Shown here one piece after another: positions 35,508 to 44,606 of a DNA stretch of 64,000 bases (within the stretch, counting starts at the first letter, position 1; every line of letters begins with the position of its first letter). Source of the DNA: Rhizobium sp. Root708 (lineage in GTDB: Bacteria; Pseudomonadota; Alphaproteobacteria; Rhizobiales; Rhizobiaceae); assembly GCF_001429725.1 (NCBI RefSeq), contig NZ_LMHV01000023.1:767-64766 (forward strand). The letters are read 5' to 3'. The notes beneath the pieces were generated by a model that searched no databases, was not told where the DNA came from, and saw only the letters and a program-made list of their open reading frames with translations. The translations under genes were made by a program, and so were the position numbers.

Positions 35508-36464
35508 ATGGATAACCGCGCCGGAGAAATGGAGGTCTTCGTGGCTGCCGCCGAACTGCAGAGCTTTTCCGCCGCCGGCCGGAGGCTCGGCCTGTCACCG
35601 TCTGCCGTCAGCAAGCTCATTACCCGGATCGAAGATCGGCTCGGCACGCGCCTTGTGGTCCGTTCGACCCGCATCGTCACTCTGACTCCCGAGGGCGAGA
35701 TCTATCTTGCCCGGGCCAAGCGCGTCCTGGCCGAAATCACGGACATTGAACAGCTCATCTCCAGCGGGGGAAAGGTCGTTCCCCGCGGGCCGTTGCGCAT
35801 CAACGCGTCGCTGGGCTTCGGCGAGCGCTATCTCTTGCCTCTCGTACCTGACTTCCTGGCCCTCTATCCCGAGGTCGAACTTGATATTTCACTCACCGAT
35901 GGCGTGATCGCACTCATCGAGGAGCGCACAGATATCGCCATCCGATCCGGTACAATGAACGACTCGGCGCTGAAAGCGCGGAAGCTGTTGGAAAGCCGTC
36001 GCGTCATCATTGCCTCGCCGTCCTATGTGCAGGCGCATGGCATGCCGCGGAATCCGGACGATCTGGCGCGGCACAACTGCCTGACGTTCAACTTCCAGCG
36101 ACGCCTCAACGAGTGGCCGTTTCAAGACGAGGGCTCGAGCGACGCCTATCGTCTGCCGATCACGGGCAACACTTCTGTCAACAGCGGCCTCGTCATGAAG
36201 CAACTCTGCCTGTCGGGCACCGGCCTCGGTCGCGTCGGGCGGTTTCACGTCCAGCGCGACATCGAGGCCGGTCTGCTCGTTCCCGTTCTGGAAGACTTCA
36301 ATCCCGGTGATATGGAGGTGATCCACGCCGTCTATGCCGGGCACGAGCATCTGGCCGCGCGCGTCAGGGCGTTTATCGACTTCCTAGCCGCGAGGCTCGC
36401 CGGCGAAGCGAAGCCCTTGGCGGGAAAGCTCAATCAAGCGGAGACCGGTTCGCGAAGTGAGTGA
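35508..36464 (+). CDS. LysR-family transcriptional regulator
   Basis: A 318-residue regulator. The N-terminal winged helix is FVAAAELQSFSAAGRRLGLS then SAVSKLITRIEDRLGTRL; the remaining 220 residues form the LysR effector-binding domain (GPLRINASLGFGERYLLPLV). GAAGG precedes the ATG. Divergent from the MFS and aldo/keto reductase genes, its likely targets. Confidence 0.87.
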   Translation: MDNRAGEMEVFVAAAELQSFSAAGRRLGLSPSAVSKLITRIEDRLGTRLVVRSTRIVTLTPEGEIYLARAKRVLAEITDIEQLISSGGKVVPRGPLRINASLGFGERYLLPLVPDFLALYPEVELDISLTDGVIALIEERTDIAIRSGTMNDSALKARKLLESRRVIIASPSYVQAHGMPRNPDDLARHNCLTFNFQRRLNEWPFQDEGSSDAYRLPITGNTSVNSGLVMKQLCLSGTGLGRVGRFHVQRDIEAGLLVPVLEDFNPGDMEVIHAVYAGHEHLAARVRAFIDFLAARLAGEAKPLAGKLNQAETGSRSE

Positions 36465-36558
36465 TCGTCTTACCAAACGACACCAAGATATAAGGTTAAA
36501 ACGTTGATATCGCTACGATTGTCGTACTTTGAATAGAGCAGAAATCGGCTGGATCGCC

Positions 36559-37833
36559 CTACCCGGTCCGATCTTTCTTGGTGGTCGCGTTGGTCAACTC
36601 GTCCTGCGGCGGTTCCCATCCGAAGACACTGCGGCCGCCCCATTCGTGTGAGCGCGAAAATTCACCGGCAACGATTTCCTTGAGGTCCGGGCCGGTCACA
36701 TATTGCTCCAGCCGTCGCGCCTGATCATCCAGACGCTTCAGCGCCTGCAATTCCTCTTCGCGACCGAGCTTCGCCCGACCAACGGCCGACTTCATGACAT
36801 TGATGGTTTCGTCATAGACCCTGATCGGCACGGGAAATGGATGCCGGTCCTTGCCGCCGTGGGCGAGCGAGAAGCGGGCTGGATCGGAAAAGCGGCACGG
36901 CGCACCGTGGACGACTTCAGCCACCATGGCGAGTGCACTAACTGTCCGAGCGCCGACACCCGGCGTCAGGAGAAGTTCCTCGAAGTCCTTCGGACCACGA
37001 TCGGCAGCGGCGGCCAGCGTGCCATGCAGCCGTTTCATGTTCACGTCCTCCTCGCGGACGTCGTGATGTGCCGGCATGATAAGATGCGGCAGCATGGGCT
37101 GCGCGAGTTCTTTCTTCGCGCGCGGCGGGTCGATCGCGATCATCTCCCGCACAATGCGATCCGGCCCGAAATCGGCAAGAAGATCGAGCTGCCCTTTTCG
37201 CGAGGCGTCGGCCCGGTGATCTGCGAGATTGACGATCTCGCCCTGTTGGCGCCCCTCGATTGCCGCGTGTGGGGAATCGATAAAGCTCTTGAGTCCCTCT
37301 GATTGCCAGTGGTAGCGCCGAGCCTGACGTCTATCGCCGTTCATGCCCTGTTGGACGACAACCCACTTGCCGTCATCCGTAACGATAAACCCATGCAGGT
37401 AGAGATCGAAACCGTCCTGAACTGCGGCGCTGTCGACCTTGGCGACAAGCCTGCTCGTTCTGGCAAGGGCAAGCCCATCAATGCCGACGCGATTTCCGAT
37501 CGCAACGAGCTCGTCTGGCGTCTGTCTCGAGCTTCTGCCTCGGCCACCGCAGACGTGGATACCAAGATCGCCTGATATTGGGGTCAACCCACGCTTCAAG
37601 GCGCCGATGACGCTGGTGGTAATACCGGAGGAGTGCCAGTCCATTCCCATCACGGCGCCGAACGATTGGAACCAGAAAGGGTGGGCCAAGCGGCTCAACA
37701 ACTCGTCGCGTCCATAGTGGATGACGATCGCTTCGGTGATGACCGCGCCAAGCCGGGTCATGCGCTCGCCGAGCCACCGGGGAACACGGCCGCCATGAAG
37801 CGGAAGGTCGGCGCTGCCAGCACGTTGAACCAT
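36559..37833 (-). CDS. DUF763 protein
   Basis: A 424-residue protein whose start, MVQRAGSADLPLHGGRVPRW, and MDWHSSGITTSVIGALKRGL match DUF763, a family shared with archaea. LLTPGVGARTVSALAMVAEV near residue 290 looks like a helix-hairpin-helix DNA-binding motif, so a nucleic-acid role is plausible but unproven. The start at 37833 follows family convention; the longer frame begins with TTG at 37869. A cluster of conserved histidines and cysteine (HVCGGRGRSSRQTP) may bind metal. Confidence 0.8.
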   Translation of the reverse strand: MVQRAGSADLPLHGGRVPRWLGERMTRLGAVITEAIVIHYGRDELLSRLAHPFWFQSFGAVMGMDWHSSGITTSVIGALKRGLTPISGDLGIHVCGGRGRSSRQTPDELVAIGNRVGIDGLALARTSRLVAKVDSAAVQDGFDLYLHGFIVTDDGKWVVVQQGMNGDRRQARRYHWQSEGLKSFIDSPHAAIEGRQQGEIVNLADHRADASRKGQLDLLADFGPDRIVREMIAIDPPRAKKELAQPMLPHLIMPAHHDVREEDVNMKRLHGTLAAAADRGPKDFEELLLTPGVGARTVSALAMVAEVVHGAPCRFSDPARFSLAHGGKDRHPFPVPIRVYDETINVMKSAVGRAKLGREEELQALKRLDDQARRLEQYVTGPDLKEIVAGEFSRSHEWGGRSVFGWEPPQDELTNATTKKDRTG

Positions 37834-37904
37834 GTGATGCTTATAGAATGGCGAGAGGAGACATGACAATCGTATCCGAGGAGTTACCTCCTCGGACCAC
37901 GCAT

Positions 37905-38099
37905 CTAGTGAACGCTGGGCACCCCGGCGACGAACGCGAAGTCCTCAGCGACCAGTTCGCTGATCGCGATCAGGACCTCTTCTGCCGAGAAGCCGGCGGC
38001 CATCGTTGCGCGGATCAGATCCTGGAGATCGGGCTCGACGACGTCGCGGCAGTCTTCAAGGCGCTCGTCCGACACGGTAGCGCTATGCAATTCTTCCAT
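37905..38099 (-). CDS. Small hypothetical protein
   Basis: A 64-residue acidic helical protein (MEELHSATVSDERLEDCRDV). AAGGG lies upstream of the ATG at 38099. It sits 58 bases downstream of rpsU on the same strand and may share its transcript. No recognised domain. Confidence 0.5.
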   Translation of the reverse strand: MEELHSATVSDERLEDCRDVVEPDLQDLIRATMAAGFSAEEVLIAISELVAEDFAFVAGVPSVH

Positions 38100-38157
38100 A
38101 TTTCGGCCCTTCAATGGCTCGGTTGGCGCTCAGGCGCCCAACCGACGGGGTTAAAAG

Positions 38158-38394
38158 CTAGCGCGCTACTGCGCGGCGCTTTGGGGACGGCAAAAGTCCT
38201 TCGCGCTGCATCTGTTTGCGCGCTGCCTTTCGCTGTCTCGCGATCGCTTGTGCCTTTTCGCGAACGCGACGTTCCGACGGCTTTTCGTAGGCCCGGCGGT
38301 CTCTCATTTCCCGAAACACGCCCTCACGCTGTAGCTTTTTCTTCAGGGCGCGGATTGCTTGCTCGACATTGTTGTCTCTGACGATGACTTGCAC
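38158..38394 (-). CDS. rpsU: Ribosomal protein bS21
   Basis: A 78-residue small-subunit protein. [20 protein letters not shown] and [20 protein letters not shown] are diagnostic, and the basic C-terminal tail is typical. AGGAG precedes the ATG. bS21 sits near the anti-Shine-Dalgarno end of 16S rRNA and affects initiation. Rhizobia often carry several rpsU copies; this may be an accessory one. A short gene lies 27 bases upstream on the same strand. Confidence 0.93.
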   Translation of the reverse strand: MQVIVRDNNVEQAIRALKKKLQREGVFREMRDRRAYEKPSERRVREKAQAIARQRKAARKQMQREGLLPSPKRRAVAR

Positions 38395-38421
38395 GGTCGT
38401 CTCCTGTTCTGTTAGCGATAG

Positions 38422-38574
38422 CTAGCCGAGTTGCTCGGCAATGATGGTCTGAATTTCGGCGCGCGTGAGCAGGCAGGGATATGGCTTCCATTCCTTGATC
38501 GGCCGCTTGACGACCTCGCCGTGCTCATGCGGCTTCAGCGCCGCCGGAACGGCAGCAATACTTGTTTTCTTCAA
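38422..38574 (-). CDS. 50-residue conserved-looking small protein upstream of rpsU
   Basis: A TTG-started frame of 50 codons with AAGGA six bases upstream. It reads KKTSIAAVPAALKPHEHGEV, continues through KRPIKEWKPYPCLLTRAEIQ and ends TIIAEQLG. Codon use is GC-biased like its neighbours. It is 27 bases from rpsU on the same strand, so the two are likely co-transcribed. Function unknown; one cysteine and two histidines could bind metal. Confidence 0.6.
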   Translation of the reverse strand: MKKTSIAAVPAALKPHEHGEVVKRPIKEWKPYPCLLTRAEIQTIIAEQLG

Positions 38575-38717
38575 TCGAATTCCTTGGACGACTGCGGCAT
38601 CACATGATTATCCGGCGCCAAACGCGCAAGAATACGTCCCTAGGACGATCGCCGTGGTCGTGTGTGATTATCTGGATGATGGTGCATAAATAGGACGCGA
38701 TCGTGTCTATTGCAAGA

Positions 38718-38736
38718 CCGGCGGCTATCCCGCCGG
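38718..38736. terminator. Stem-loop beyond the sulfite exporter gene
   Basis: CCGGCGG and CCGCCGG form a seven-pair perfect stem around CTATC, 59 bases downstream of the leftward TauE/SafE gene. No T tract follows on that strand, so termination is possible but weakly supported. Confidence 0.35.
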
Positions 38737-38794
38737 ACGCGCAGCAGTCAGCGGACCACTTCTACGGCCCCGCGTAGGGAGAACCTGCCGCGCA

Positions 38795-39577
38795 TCAAGC
38801 GGCCGGATAGCTCCTCGCCAGAACATAGAGACTGACGGCGAAGATAACCCACCGAAAGATCTGGGCGAGCGTGTTCCGGTGGGCCGCCAACCGGCAGGCA
38901 CCGATCGTGCCAATGATTCCGCCGCCAATGCCACCGGCAATGAAGTAGAGCGCGGTCAGCCAGTCAACGAAACCGGACGCCGCATAGTTGATCGCCGTGG
39001 TCAGTCCAAATGTGCCGACAGCAAGCAGCGAGGTGCCGACCGCGTTGATCAGGGGCATGCCGGTCGCGAGCAGCAAGGCGGGCACGATCAGGAAACCACC
39101 GCCAATTCCGAAGAATCCCGAGCAGACGCCGGTAGCGAGTGCGATCAGCGTCGTCTTCCCATGCGTTCCGATAGTCAGCGACTGTGCCGTCACATCCGTC
39201 TGACATCGCGCCTGCCGCATCAGGAAACTGACCAGCATCATCAAGAGCCCGAACAGGAAGAGCAGGCTCTGGCCATTGACCAGCTTGCCGAGGCTCGAGC
39301 CGAGATAGGCGCCGAGGCTGCCGGCGATGGCGAATATGATGGCACAGCGCCACCAGACATGCCCCCTGGCGGCATGGCCGGCGAGGTTGAAGTATGCATT
39401 GGCCGAAACCGCGAGAGCGCCGGTCCCGATCGCCGTATGAACATCCCGCATACCGACGACGTACATCAGCAACGGCGTTGCAAGGATGGACCCGCCTCCT
39501 CCGATCAAGCCGAGCGTGCCTCCGATCAGGGATCCGGAGCCGAGTACAAGCAGGAGATGAGGAAGTGATCCGTCCAT
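38795..39577 (-). CDS. TauE/SafE (TSUP) family sulfite exporter
   Basis: A 260-residue membrane protein with about eight hydrophobic segments in two related halves: GTLGLIGGGGSILATPLLMY near residue 18 and VCSGFFGIGGGFLIVPALLL near residue 150, the paired TauE/SafE signature. It starts 4 bases after the persulfide dioxygenase stop, so it is the third gene of a sulfur operon and most likely exports the sulfite made there. Confidence 0.87.
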   Translation of the reverse strand: MDGSLPHLLLVLGSGSLIGGTLGLIGGGGSILATPLLMYVVGMRDVHTAIGTGALAVSANAYFNLAGHAARGHVWWRCAIIFAIAGSLGAYLGSSLGKLVNGQSLLFLFGLLMMLVSFLMRQARCQTDVTAQSLTIGTHGKTTLIALATGVCSGFFGIGGGFLIVPALLLATGMPLINAVGTSLLAVGTFGLTTAINYAASGFVDWLTALYFIAGGIGGGIIGTIGACRLAAHRNTLAQIFRWVIFAVSLYVLARSYPAA

Positions 39578-39581
39578 TCTC

Positions 39582-40460
39582 TCAGGAGCTCCACACCGAA
39601 CCCGGAAAGGCGTCGAGCGGGATTTTCAGAAAGCGCTGGCCGTTGTCCTTGGCCGGAGGCAGTTCCCCTGCCCGGATATTGACCTGAAGCGCATGCAGGA
39701 TCAGTCGCGGCATCGGCAGTGTCTTGTCGCGCGCTTCACGACGTTGGATGAAATCCTGCCGTGACTGGCCGGCGACATGGGGATTATCACGCTTCTGCTC
39801 GGCGACCGAACTCTCCCACAACGGCTGGCGCCCTCCAGGCATATAGTCATGACCGGTGAAAAGACGTGTCTCGTCAGGCAGGCTCAGAATGGTCTGGATC
39901 GACCGCCAAAGGCTCTCTGCGCTGCCGCCCGGAAAGTCGGCGCGCGCAGTCCCGCTGTCGGGCATGAACAGGGTGTCGTGAATGAAGGCGGCATCACCGA
40001 CGACATAGCTGATCGAAGCCAAGGTGTGCCCTGGCGAATGAAGGACGCGAGCGTCCAACTCGCCGATCCTGAACGTCTCGCCATCGCGAAACAGTCGGTC
40101 CCACTGCGAACCGTCGCAGGCAAGATCAAGCCAGTTGTAGATCTTCCGCCAGATCTGCTGCACGTCCTTGACATGCTCGCCGATCGCGGTCGGCGCCCCG
40201 GTCTTGCGCTTCAGATAGGCCGCTGCGGAAAAATGGTCCGCATGCGGGTGAGTATCGAGAATCCAGTCGAGCTTGAGGTCGTGATGTCGAATGTGATCGA
40301 GGATGGCGTCGGCGTTCGTCGTTGCCGTGCAACCGGACTTCTCATCGAAATCGAGCACCGGGTCGATGATCGCGCACCTGCGCGAATTCCGGCACGCGAC
40401 GACATACTGGATGCTGCCCGTTCGCTGATCGTAGAACCCGGTGACCTCAGGCTTGAGCAT
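39582..40460 (-). CDS. Persulfide dioxygenase-like metallo-hydrolase (ETHE1/Blh type)
   Basis: A 292-residue metallo-beta-lactamase-fold protein. Iron ligands appear as THPHADHFSAAAYLK near residue 70, histidine in HSPGHTLASISY, aspartate in IHDTLFMPDSGTARADF and histidine in LFTGHDYMPGG. The DSGTARADFPGG stretch is specific to persulfide dioxygenases of the ETHE1/Blh group, which oxidise glutathione persulfide to sulfite. It lacks the DUF442 or rhodanese fusion found in some relatives. Start overlaps the aminotransferase gene end. Confidence 0.87.
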   Translation of the reverse strand: MLKPEVTGFYDQRTGSIQYVVACRNSRRCAIIDPVLDFDEKSGCTATTNADAILDHIRHHDLKLDWILDTHPHADHFSAAAYLKRKTGAPTAIGEHVKDVQQIWRKIYNWLDLACDGSQWDRLFRDGETFRIGELDARVLHSPGHTLASISYVVGDAAFIHDTLFMPDSGTARADFPGGSAESLWRSIQTILSLPDETRLFTGHDYMPGGRQPLWESSVAEQKRDNPHVAGQSRQDFIQRREARDKTLPMPRLILHALQVNIRAGELPPAKDNGQRFLKIPLDAFPGSVWSS

Positions 40461-42012
40461 AGGCTTTGCCTTCGACCGCTTCAGCGCGCGGAGCGAAGAT
40501 CGCCCTGCTCGGATCGACAGCGTAGTCCGCTTCGAAGCTCGTCGCGTCGGCCGCGATCTGCTTCACGGCATCGAGGATGAACTGAACCTTTTCCTCGGAA
40601 AGGAGAACGCTGAAGTTGAGCCGGATGAAGCCCGGCTTGCTGATCTCATCGCCGGAGAGGATTGCCTGCCGTATCGCCTCGGACTGCTCTTCATCGATGG
40701 ACAGCAGCCGATGCACGTATGGCCCCGCGCAGGCGCAGCCGCCGCGGGCCTGAATGCCGAACCGGTCACTCAGCATCCGTGTGACCAGCTGCTGGTGCAC
40801 GTAGCCGCTCTTCTCGTTCTTCACCCGGAAGGAGAAGATCGGAAGTCGCTGGGGCTCCGAGAGGCCAAGAATCTCCATCTGCGGGATATCCTTCCAGGCG
40901 CTGAAGGCGCGCTCTGCGAGCTCGCGATTGCGCTTTGCCATCACGTCTGCACCAATGGCGTCCTTGACGATAAAGGCCAGCGCGGCGCGGATGTCGCCGA
41001 CCACGTTCGGGGTTCCGGCCTCCTCGCGGGCTTCCAGGCTGTCGGAGTAGTCGTGAGCCTGCGGCGACACGAATTTCACCGTTCCGCCGCCCGGCCAGGA
41101 TGGCGTCCTTGTCGAGACGGCATCGCGCCGAAGGATCAATACTCCGGACGCGCCGGGGCCGCCGATAAACTTGTGCGGCGAGACGACTATAGCGTCGATC
41201 TCCGCGTGATCGCCTAGAGACATCGAAATCGGGACATAAGGCCCGGCGCCGGCGTAGTCCCAGATCATTCTCGCGCCCGCAGCTTTGACCATCGCCGTGA
41301 TCGCCGCGACATCGCTGGTGATGCCTGTAATGTTCGAGGCTGCGGAAAGCGTGCATATTGTCAGATCGGCCGCATCGTTGTTCAACGCGTGCTTGAGAAG
41401 GGAGAGGTCCGGGCCACCCGTTGGAGCCTCGGCGATCTCGACAATCTCGGCGCCGCATTCTCTCCAGGGCAGGATGTTGGAGTGATGCTCGTAGGGGCCG
41501 ATTATGATGCGGACACGCTTGCCTGCGGCAACGGCTTCGGTGACGCCGAACAGCGTGACGAGCCGATTGATCCCCGATGTCGCACCGGAGCCGGTAAAGA
41601 TCACCGCATGCTGGTCTGCGGTCGCTCCGCAGAAGGCACCGATCGTTGCCCGCGCATCCCTGCGCAACCGCGTCATGAAGCCGCCACAGTAGGAAGCCTC
41701 GGTGTGGCTGTTGGCATAATAGGGAAGGACTTCAACCAGCATGAAGCGCTCGATCTGATGGAGAGCGCGGCCGGAGGCGACGTAGTCGGCGTAAACCAGC
41801 TCCTTCTCGCCATAAGGGCCGGAGATCGTCGCGTGTGCCCCGACGAGACCGTCGCGAAGGTCGGCCATCACGCTTGACTTGTTCAAGCTGCGACGAAAAT
41901 TGGAAAGCGGGGTTTCGGAACGACCTGGCGCTGCGGGGGCGATGTCCACGGCTTTCTCCTGAGCTCGGATATTGACACCGATCGTATCCTGCTTCACGCT
42001 CAAAAAATTCAC
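40447..42012 (-). CDS. Class V aminotransferase, cysteine desulfurase-like
   Basis: A PLP enzyme of up to 521 residues. The PLP lysine is in VVSPHKFIGGPGASGVLIL, preceded by IWDYAGAGPYV, and a cysteine-rich GIQARGGCACAGPYVHRL near residue 430 lies where desulfurases carry their active cysteine. The track start is GTG at 42012; relatives often begin near the methionine at residue 49 (MADLRDGLVGAHA, 41868). Being first in an operon with a persulfide dioxygenase and sulfite exporter, it probably liberates sulfane sulfur from cysteine or a related thiol. Confidence 0.8.
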   Translation of the reverse strand: MNFLSVKQDTIGVNIRAQEKAVDIAPAAPGRSETPLSNFRRSLNKSSVMADLRDGLVGAHATISGPYGEKELVYADYVASGRALHQIERFMLVEVLPYYANSHTEASYCGGFMTRLRRDARATIGAFCGATADQHAVIFTGSGATSGINRLVTLFGVTEAVAAGKRVRIIIGPYEHHSNILPWRECGAEIVEIAEAPTGGPDLSLLKHALNNDAADLTICTLSAASNITGITSDVAAITAMVKAAGARMIWDYAGAGPYVPISMSLGDHAEIDAIVVSPHKFIGGPGASGVLILRRDAVSTRTPSWPGGGTVKFVSPQAHDYSDSLEAREEAGTPNVVGDIRAALAFIVKDAIGADVMAKRNRELAERAFSAWKDIPQMEILGLSEPQRLPIFSFRVKNEKSGYVHQQLVTRMLSDRFGIQARGGCACAGPYVHRLLSIDEEQSEAIRQAILSGDEISKPGFIRLNFSVLLSEEKVQFILDAVKQIAADATSFEADYAVDPSRAIFAPRAEAVEGKAYAQA

Positions 42013-42047
42013 CTATTTTCTAAGCGATTTTCCGATTGGCATTTCAA

Positions 42048-42530
42048 ATGAACGACGCACTGACAAAAATCGACGCATTTGATATGAAGATTCTGAGCGC
42101 CATGCAGAACGATGCGAATCTCTCCCAGCGAGACCTGGCGGACAAGGTTGGCCTGTCTCAAAACGCATGCTGGCGGCGGCTGCAGCGTTTGAATTCGATC
42201 GGGCTGATCCGAGGCTCGCACAGCGATATCGATCTTCGGGCGCTGGGATTTGATCTCACGGTGTTCGTGATGATCCGCACGCGCCACCATTCCAAGGAAT
42301 GGAGCGAGGGATTTCGTGCCCATGTCGAGCGAATCCCCGAAGTGATCGATTTCTATCGGATCGGCGGCGACTGGGACTATCTCATCAAGGTCGTCACGAA
42401 AGGCATGTCGGGCTACGATGCGTTCTATCAGAAGCTGATCACTAACTTCGATCTTGCAACGGTGACCGGCTTCTTCTCGATGGAAGCGATCATCAACAAT
42501 CGTCCGGTAGATCTGACCAGAATGCGATAA
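42048..42530 (+). CDS. Lrp/AsnC-family regulator
   Basis: A 160-residue regulator with an N-terminal helix-turn-helix (LSQRDLADKVGLSQNACWRR) and a C-terminal ligand-binding RAM domain (VIDFYRIGGDWDYLIKVVTK). ATG at 42048 is chosen over a TTG at 42036; neither has a good ribosome site. It is divergent from the PLP enzyme gene, with only 35 bases between the longest frames, so it surely shares that promoter region and probably senses an amino acid such as cysteine. Confidence 0.87.
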   Translation: MNDALTKIDAFDMKILSAMQNDANLSQRDLADKVGLSQNACWRRLQRLNSIGLIRGSHSDIDLRALGFDLTVFVMIRTRHHSKEWSEGFRAHVERIPEVIDFYRIGGDWDYLIKVVTKGMSGYDAFYQKLITNFDLATVTGFFSMEAIINNRPVDLTRMR

Positions 42531-42563
42531 GGCTCATCACCGTATTGCGCAAACTGCTGGACG

Positions 42564-43103
42564 TCAGCCGCAAGACCCGCCCATCGTTCCCCGGGCCTCG
42601 TTGGCAACGCGATCGTATTCGTCCGCCTGCTGAAGGGATTTCTCCCGCTCGGTGCCCGAATAGAACTGCGCGCAATATCGGGACTTCTTCGCACCTTCCG
42701 AGTTGATAAGGTAGGCACCCCTCGCATTCATGCATGCGCCGCCTGAGGAGGCGCGCTGCTGAACGTTTTGAATCCACTGAACAAATCGGCTGTTCGGATC
42801 ATCACAGTCAGATCGACTATCGCCCGGCGGCTGCGGAAACCCGGAAGTCGTGACAGCAGGTGCTGTCGCGGCAATCCTGGTCAGCGCGGGATAATCGGTT
42901 CGAATGGAGGGCTCCCGCGTGCGCTCATTGTCCGCCAAGCGTTTTTCGTCCGCTTCGATCTGCTCCCTGGTTTTGCCCTGGAGGTCACTCGGCCCCACGA
43001 CGACGACCGCGTCCGAAGGAACCTGTTCAATCGGGACGGAATTGCACGACACCAGCAGCGTCACACAAAGCAAGACGATATTCTTCTTGAAGCTGGCAAG
43101 CAC
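42564..43103 (-). CDS. Lipoprotein of unknown function
   Basis: A 179-residue protein with a lipoprotein signal (FKKNIVLLCVTLLVSC, lipobox LVSC), giving a lipid-anchored envelope protein. A GTG at 43103 with GAGGGG upstream is preferred to the longer frame. The mature part has a helical charged segment (GKTREQIEADEKRLADNERT) and paired cysteines. No known domain recognised. Confidence 0.65.
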   Translation of the reverse strand: MLASFKKNIVLLCVTLLVSCNSVPIEQVPSDAVVVVGPSDLQGKTREQIEADEKRLADNERTREPSIRTDYPALTRIAATAPAVTTSGFPQPPGDSRSDCDDPNSRFVQWIQNVQQRASSGGACMNARGAYLINSEGAKKSRYCAQFYSGTEREKSLQQADEYDRVANEARGTMGGSCG

Positions 43104-43330
43104 GATATCGACCCCTCGACCACGATGTCTTCGGGGGATACCGAGCACGGAATTGCGCACAGCGCATCCCGCATTTGGGGGATGTCGGCATCAGACAACG
43201 CCGACATCTCGGTCCGCCACCTCGCGAAAGCCGAGTTCTGGCTTGTGACTACTCAGGGGCTCGCCAAGCAAGTCTTTCTTTGGCGGCCACGAGCGTGATC
43301 AGTGCGTATTAGCAAAGGCTATGGGCGGAA

Positions 43331-43633
43331 TTAGCGCCCGAGCCAACGATACTCGGCGATCGAGGCTTTGCCGGTCTTCTTGTCGTATAGGCAAATAAGA
43401 TTGACGGACGGCTTGCCCTTGCCCATCGAGCCCCGCAGCATGAGGGCGATCTTTCCCGCTGCGTCGTCGAAGACAACGGGTGCGGAAGCCTCTGGCGAGG
43501 CCATCCCCGATTGACCGATGCAGGTCCCATTCACCTTGGCAAACAGCGCCTTCCATGCGCCGTCGCTCGATGCGGAGGCATTCGCTGCCGTAGCTGAAAC
43601 AATAAGCGCTGTCGCGACAATGGTCTTAAACAT
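43331..43633 (-). CDS. Small secreted hypothetical protein
   Basis: A 100-residue exported protein: signal peptide MFKTIVATALIVSATAANAS, then a compact domain with two cysteines (NGTCIGQSGM and NLICLYDKK) that could pair. AAGGA precedes the ATG at 43633; an ATG six codons upstream is the alternative. Family not recognised. Confidence 0.6.
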   Translation of the reverse strand: MFKTIVATALIVSATAANASASSDGAWKALFAKVNGTCIGQSGMASPEASAPVVFDDAAGKIALMLRGSMGKGKPSVNLICLYDKKTGKASIAEYRWLGR

Positions 43634-43780
43634 AACGAATTCCTTGTTCATCCGTCGCCGGAATCACTCGTGACGACCGTTTGGTTCTTGGCCGAACGGC
43701 AAGGCCAAACTTTGGCGAATGAGGAACGTGTCATCCTACGGATGGAAAGAGGCGCGCTGGTAGTCGCGCCTCTTCGGACG

Positions 43781-44299
43781 TTAGCCGTTTGTACCGCGCA
43801 GGATTTCGAAGAGGAACCATGTCCGGCGCTCGCCCTCGTCGATCCAGTTCTCGAGCAGGCTCGCGGTCGCGACATCGCCGTATTCGTCGCAGGTCTCGTG
43901 AAGTGCTCTCATGCTGGCAACGAGCGAAGCGTTGTCCTCGCGCAGTTCCGCCAGCATGCCATGCGGATGGACGAAATCGGCATCGTTATCGGTGATCCGC
44001 TGGCGACGGGCGATATCGCCGATCGAGCGCAGCGTTGTCCCGCCGAGTTTGCGTGCCCGCTCCGCCAGCGGGTCGGTGATCGCAAACAACTCGTCGCCGT
44101 GCTCGTCGAGCAGCAGATGGTAGTCGCGGAAACTCGCGCCGGACATATGCCAGTGGAAGTTCTTGGTTTTCAGGTAAAGCGCGAAGACATCGGCGAGCAA
44201 TGTCGTCGCGCCAGCCGAAATGCACCTCACGGCCTCTTCGCTCAGACCCGACGGGGTCTTCAGTGATAGAGTCCGGCGGGATTTCAGTGTGTCGTCCAT
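43781..44299 (-). CDS. dps: Dps-family ferritin-like DNA-binding protein
   Basis: A 172-residue ferritin-like protein. The Dps ferroxidase signature is KTKNFHWHMSGASFRDYHLL with the aspartate and glutamate in LDEHGDELF, and the last helix carries LENWIDEGERRTWFLFEIL. ATG at 44299 follows AAGGA; the longer frame is not coding. Dps dodecamers store iron and protect DNA in starvation and peroxide stress. Confidence 0.9.
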   Translation of the reverse strand: MDDTLKSRRTLSLKTPSGLSEEAVRCISAGATTLLADVFALYLKTKNFHWHMSGASFRDYHLLLDEHGDELFAITDPLAERARKLGGTTLRSIGDIARRQRITDNDADFVHPHGMLAELREDNASLVASMRALHETCDEYGDVATASLLENWIDEGERRTWFLFEILRGTNG

Positions 44300-44327
44300 T
44301 TCTTCATCCTTTCGATCTTGATGCATT

Positions 44328-44495
44328 TCATTCCATGCGGCCCGATGCCGGCGGATCACTTGCGGGGCAGCTCTCGCGAAGCGCCACATCAAGCCGCTCG
44401 TCAACGGCCGATGCGCGATCGGGATGGGACGCCGTCTCCTCCATCTCGGACAGCATGTCCCTGCCATCGCGGATCGTCTTGACCTTCGTCGTCAT
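44328..44495 (-). CDS. Small hypothetical protein with a CPASDPPA tail motif
   Basis: A 55-residue protein beginning MTTKVKTIRDGRDMLSEMEE and ending with DVALRESCPASDPPASGRME. The last part matches a short motif, usually SFPASDPPA, found in many small rhizobial stress proteins. AAGGAG precedes the ATG at 44495. It lies just upstream of dps on the same strand. Confidence 0.65.
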   Translation of the reverse strand: MTTKVKTIRDGRDMLSEMEETASHPDRASAVDERLDVALRESCPASDPPASGRME

Positions 44496-44606
44496 CGAGG
44501 CTGTCTCCTTGCCTCCGGTGAGTATCCGATTATGGGGATCCGTATCTTGGACAATCGGATTCCGATTTGTATTGAATGACCGGAGCAAAGCCGCCGACAA
44601 AGCGTC

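Noticed and set aside
44500..44600. Possible EcfG promoter before the CPASDPPA gene
   Set aside because: Only GGAATC-like words occur; neither half matches well enough.
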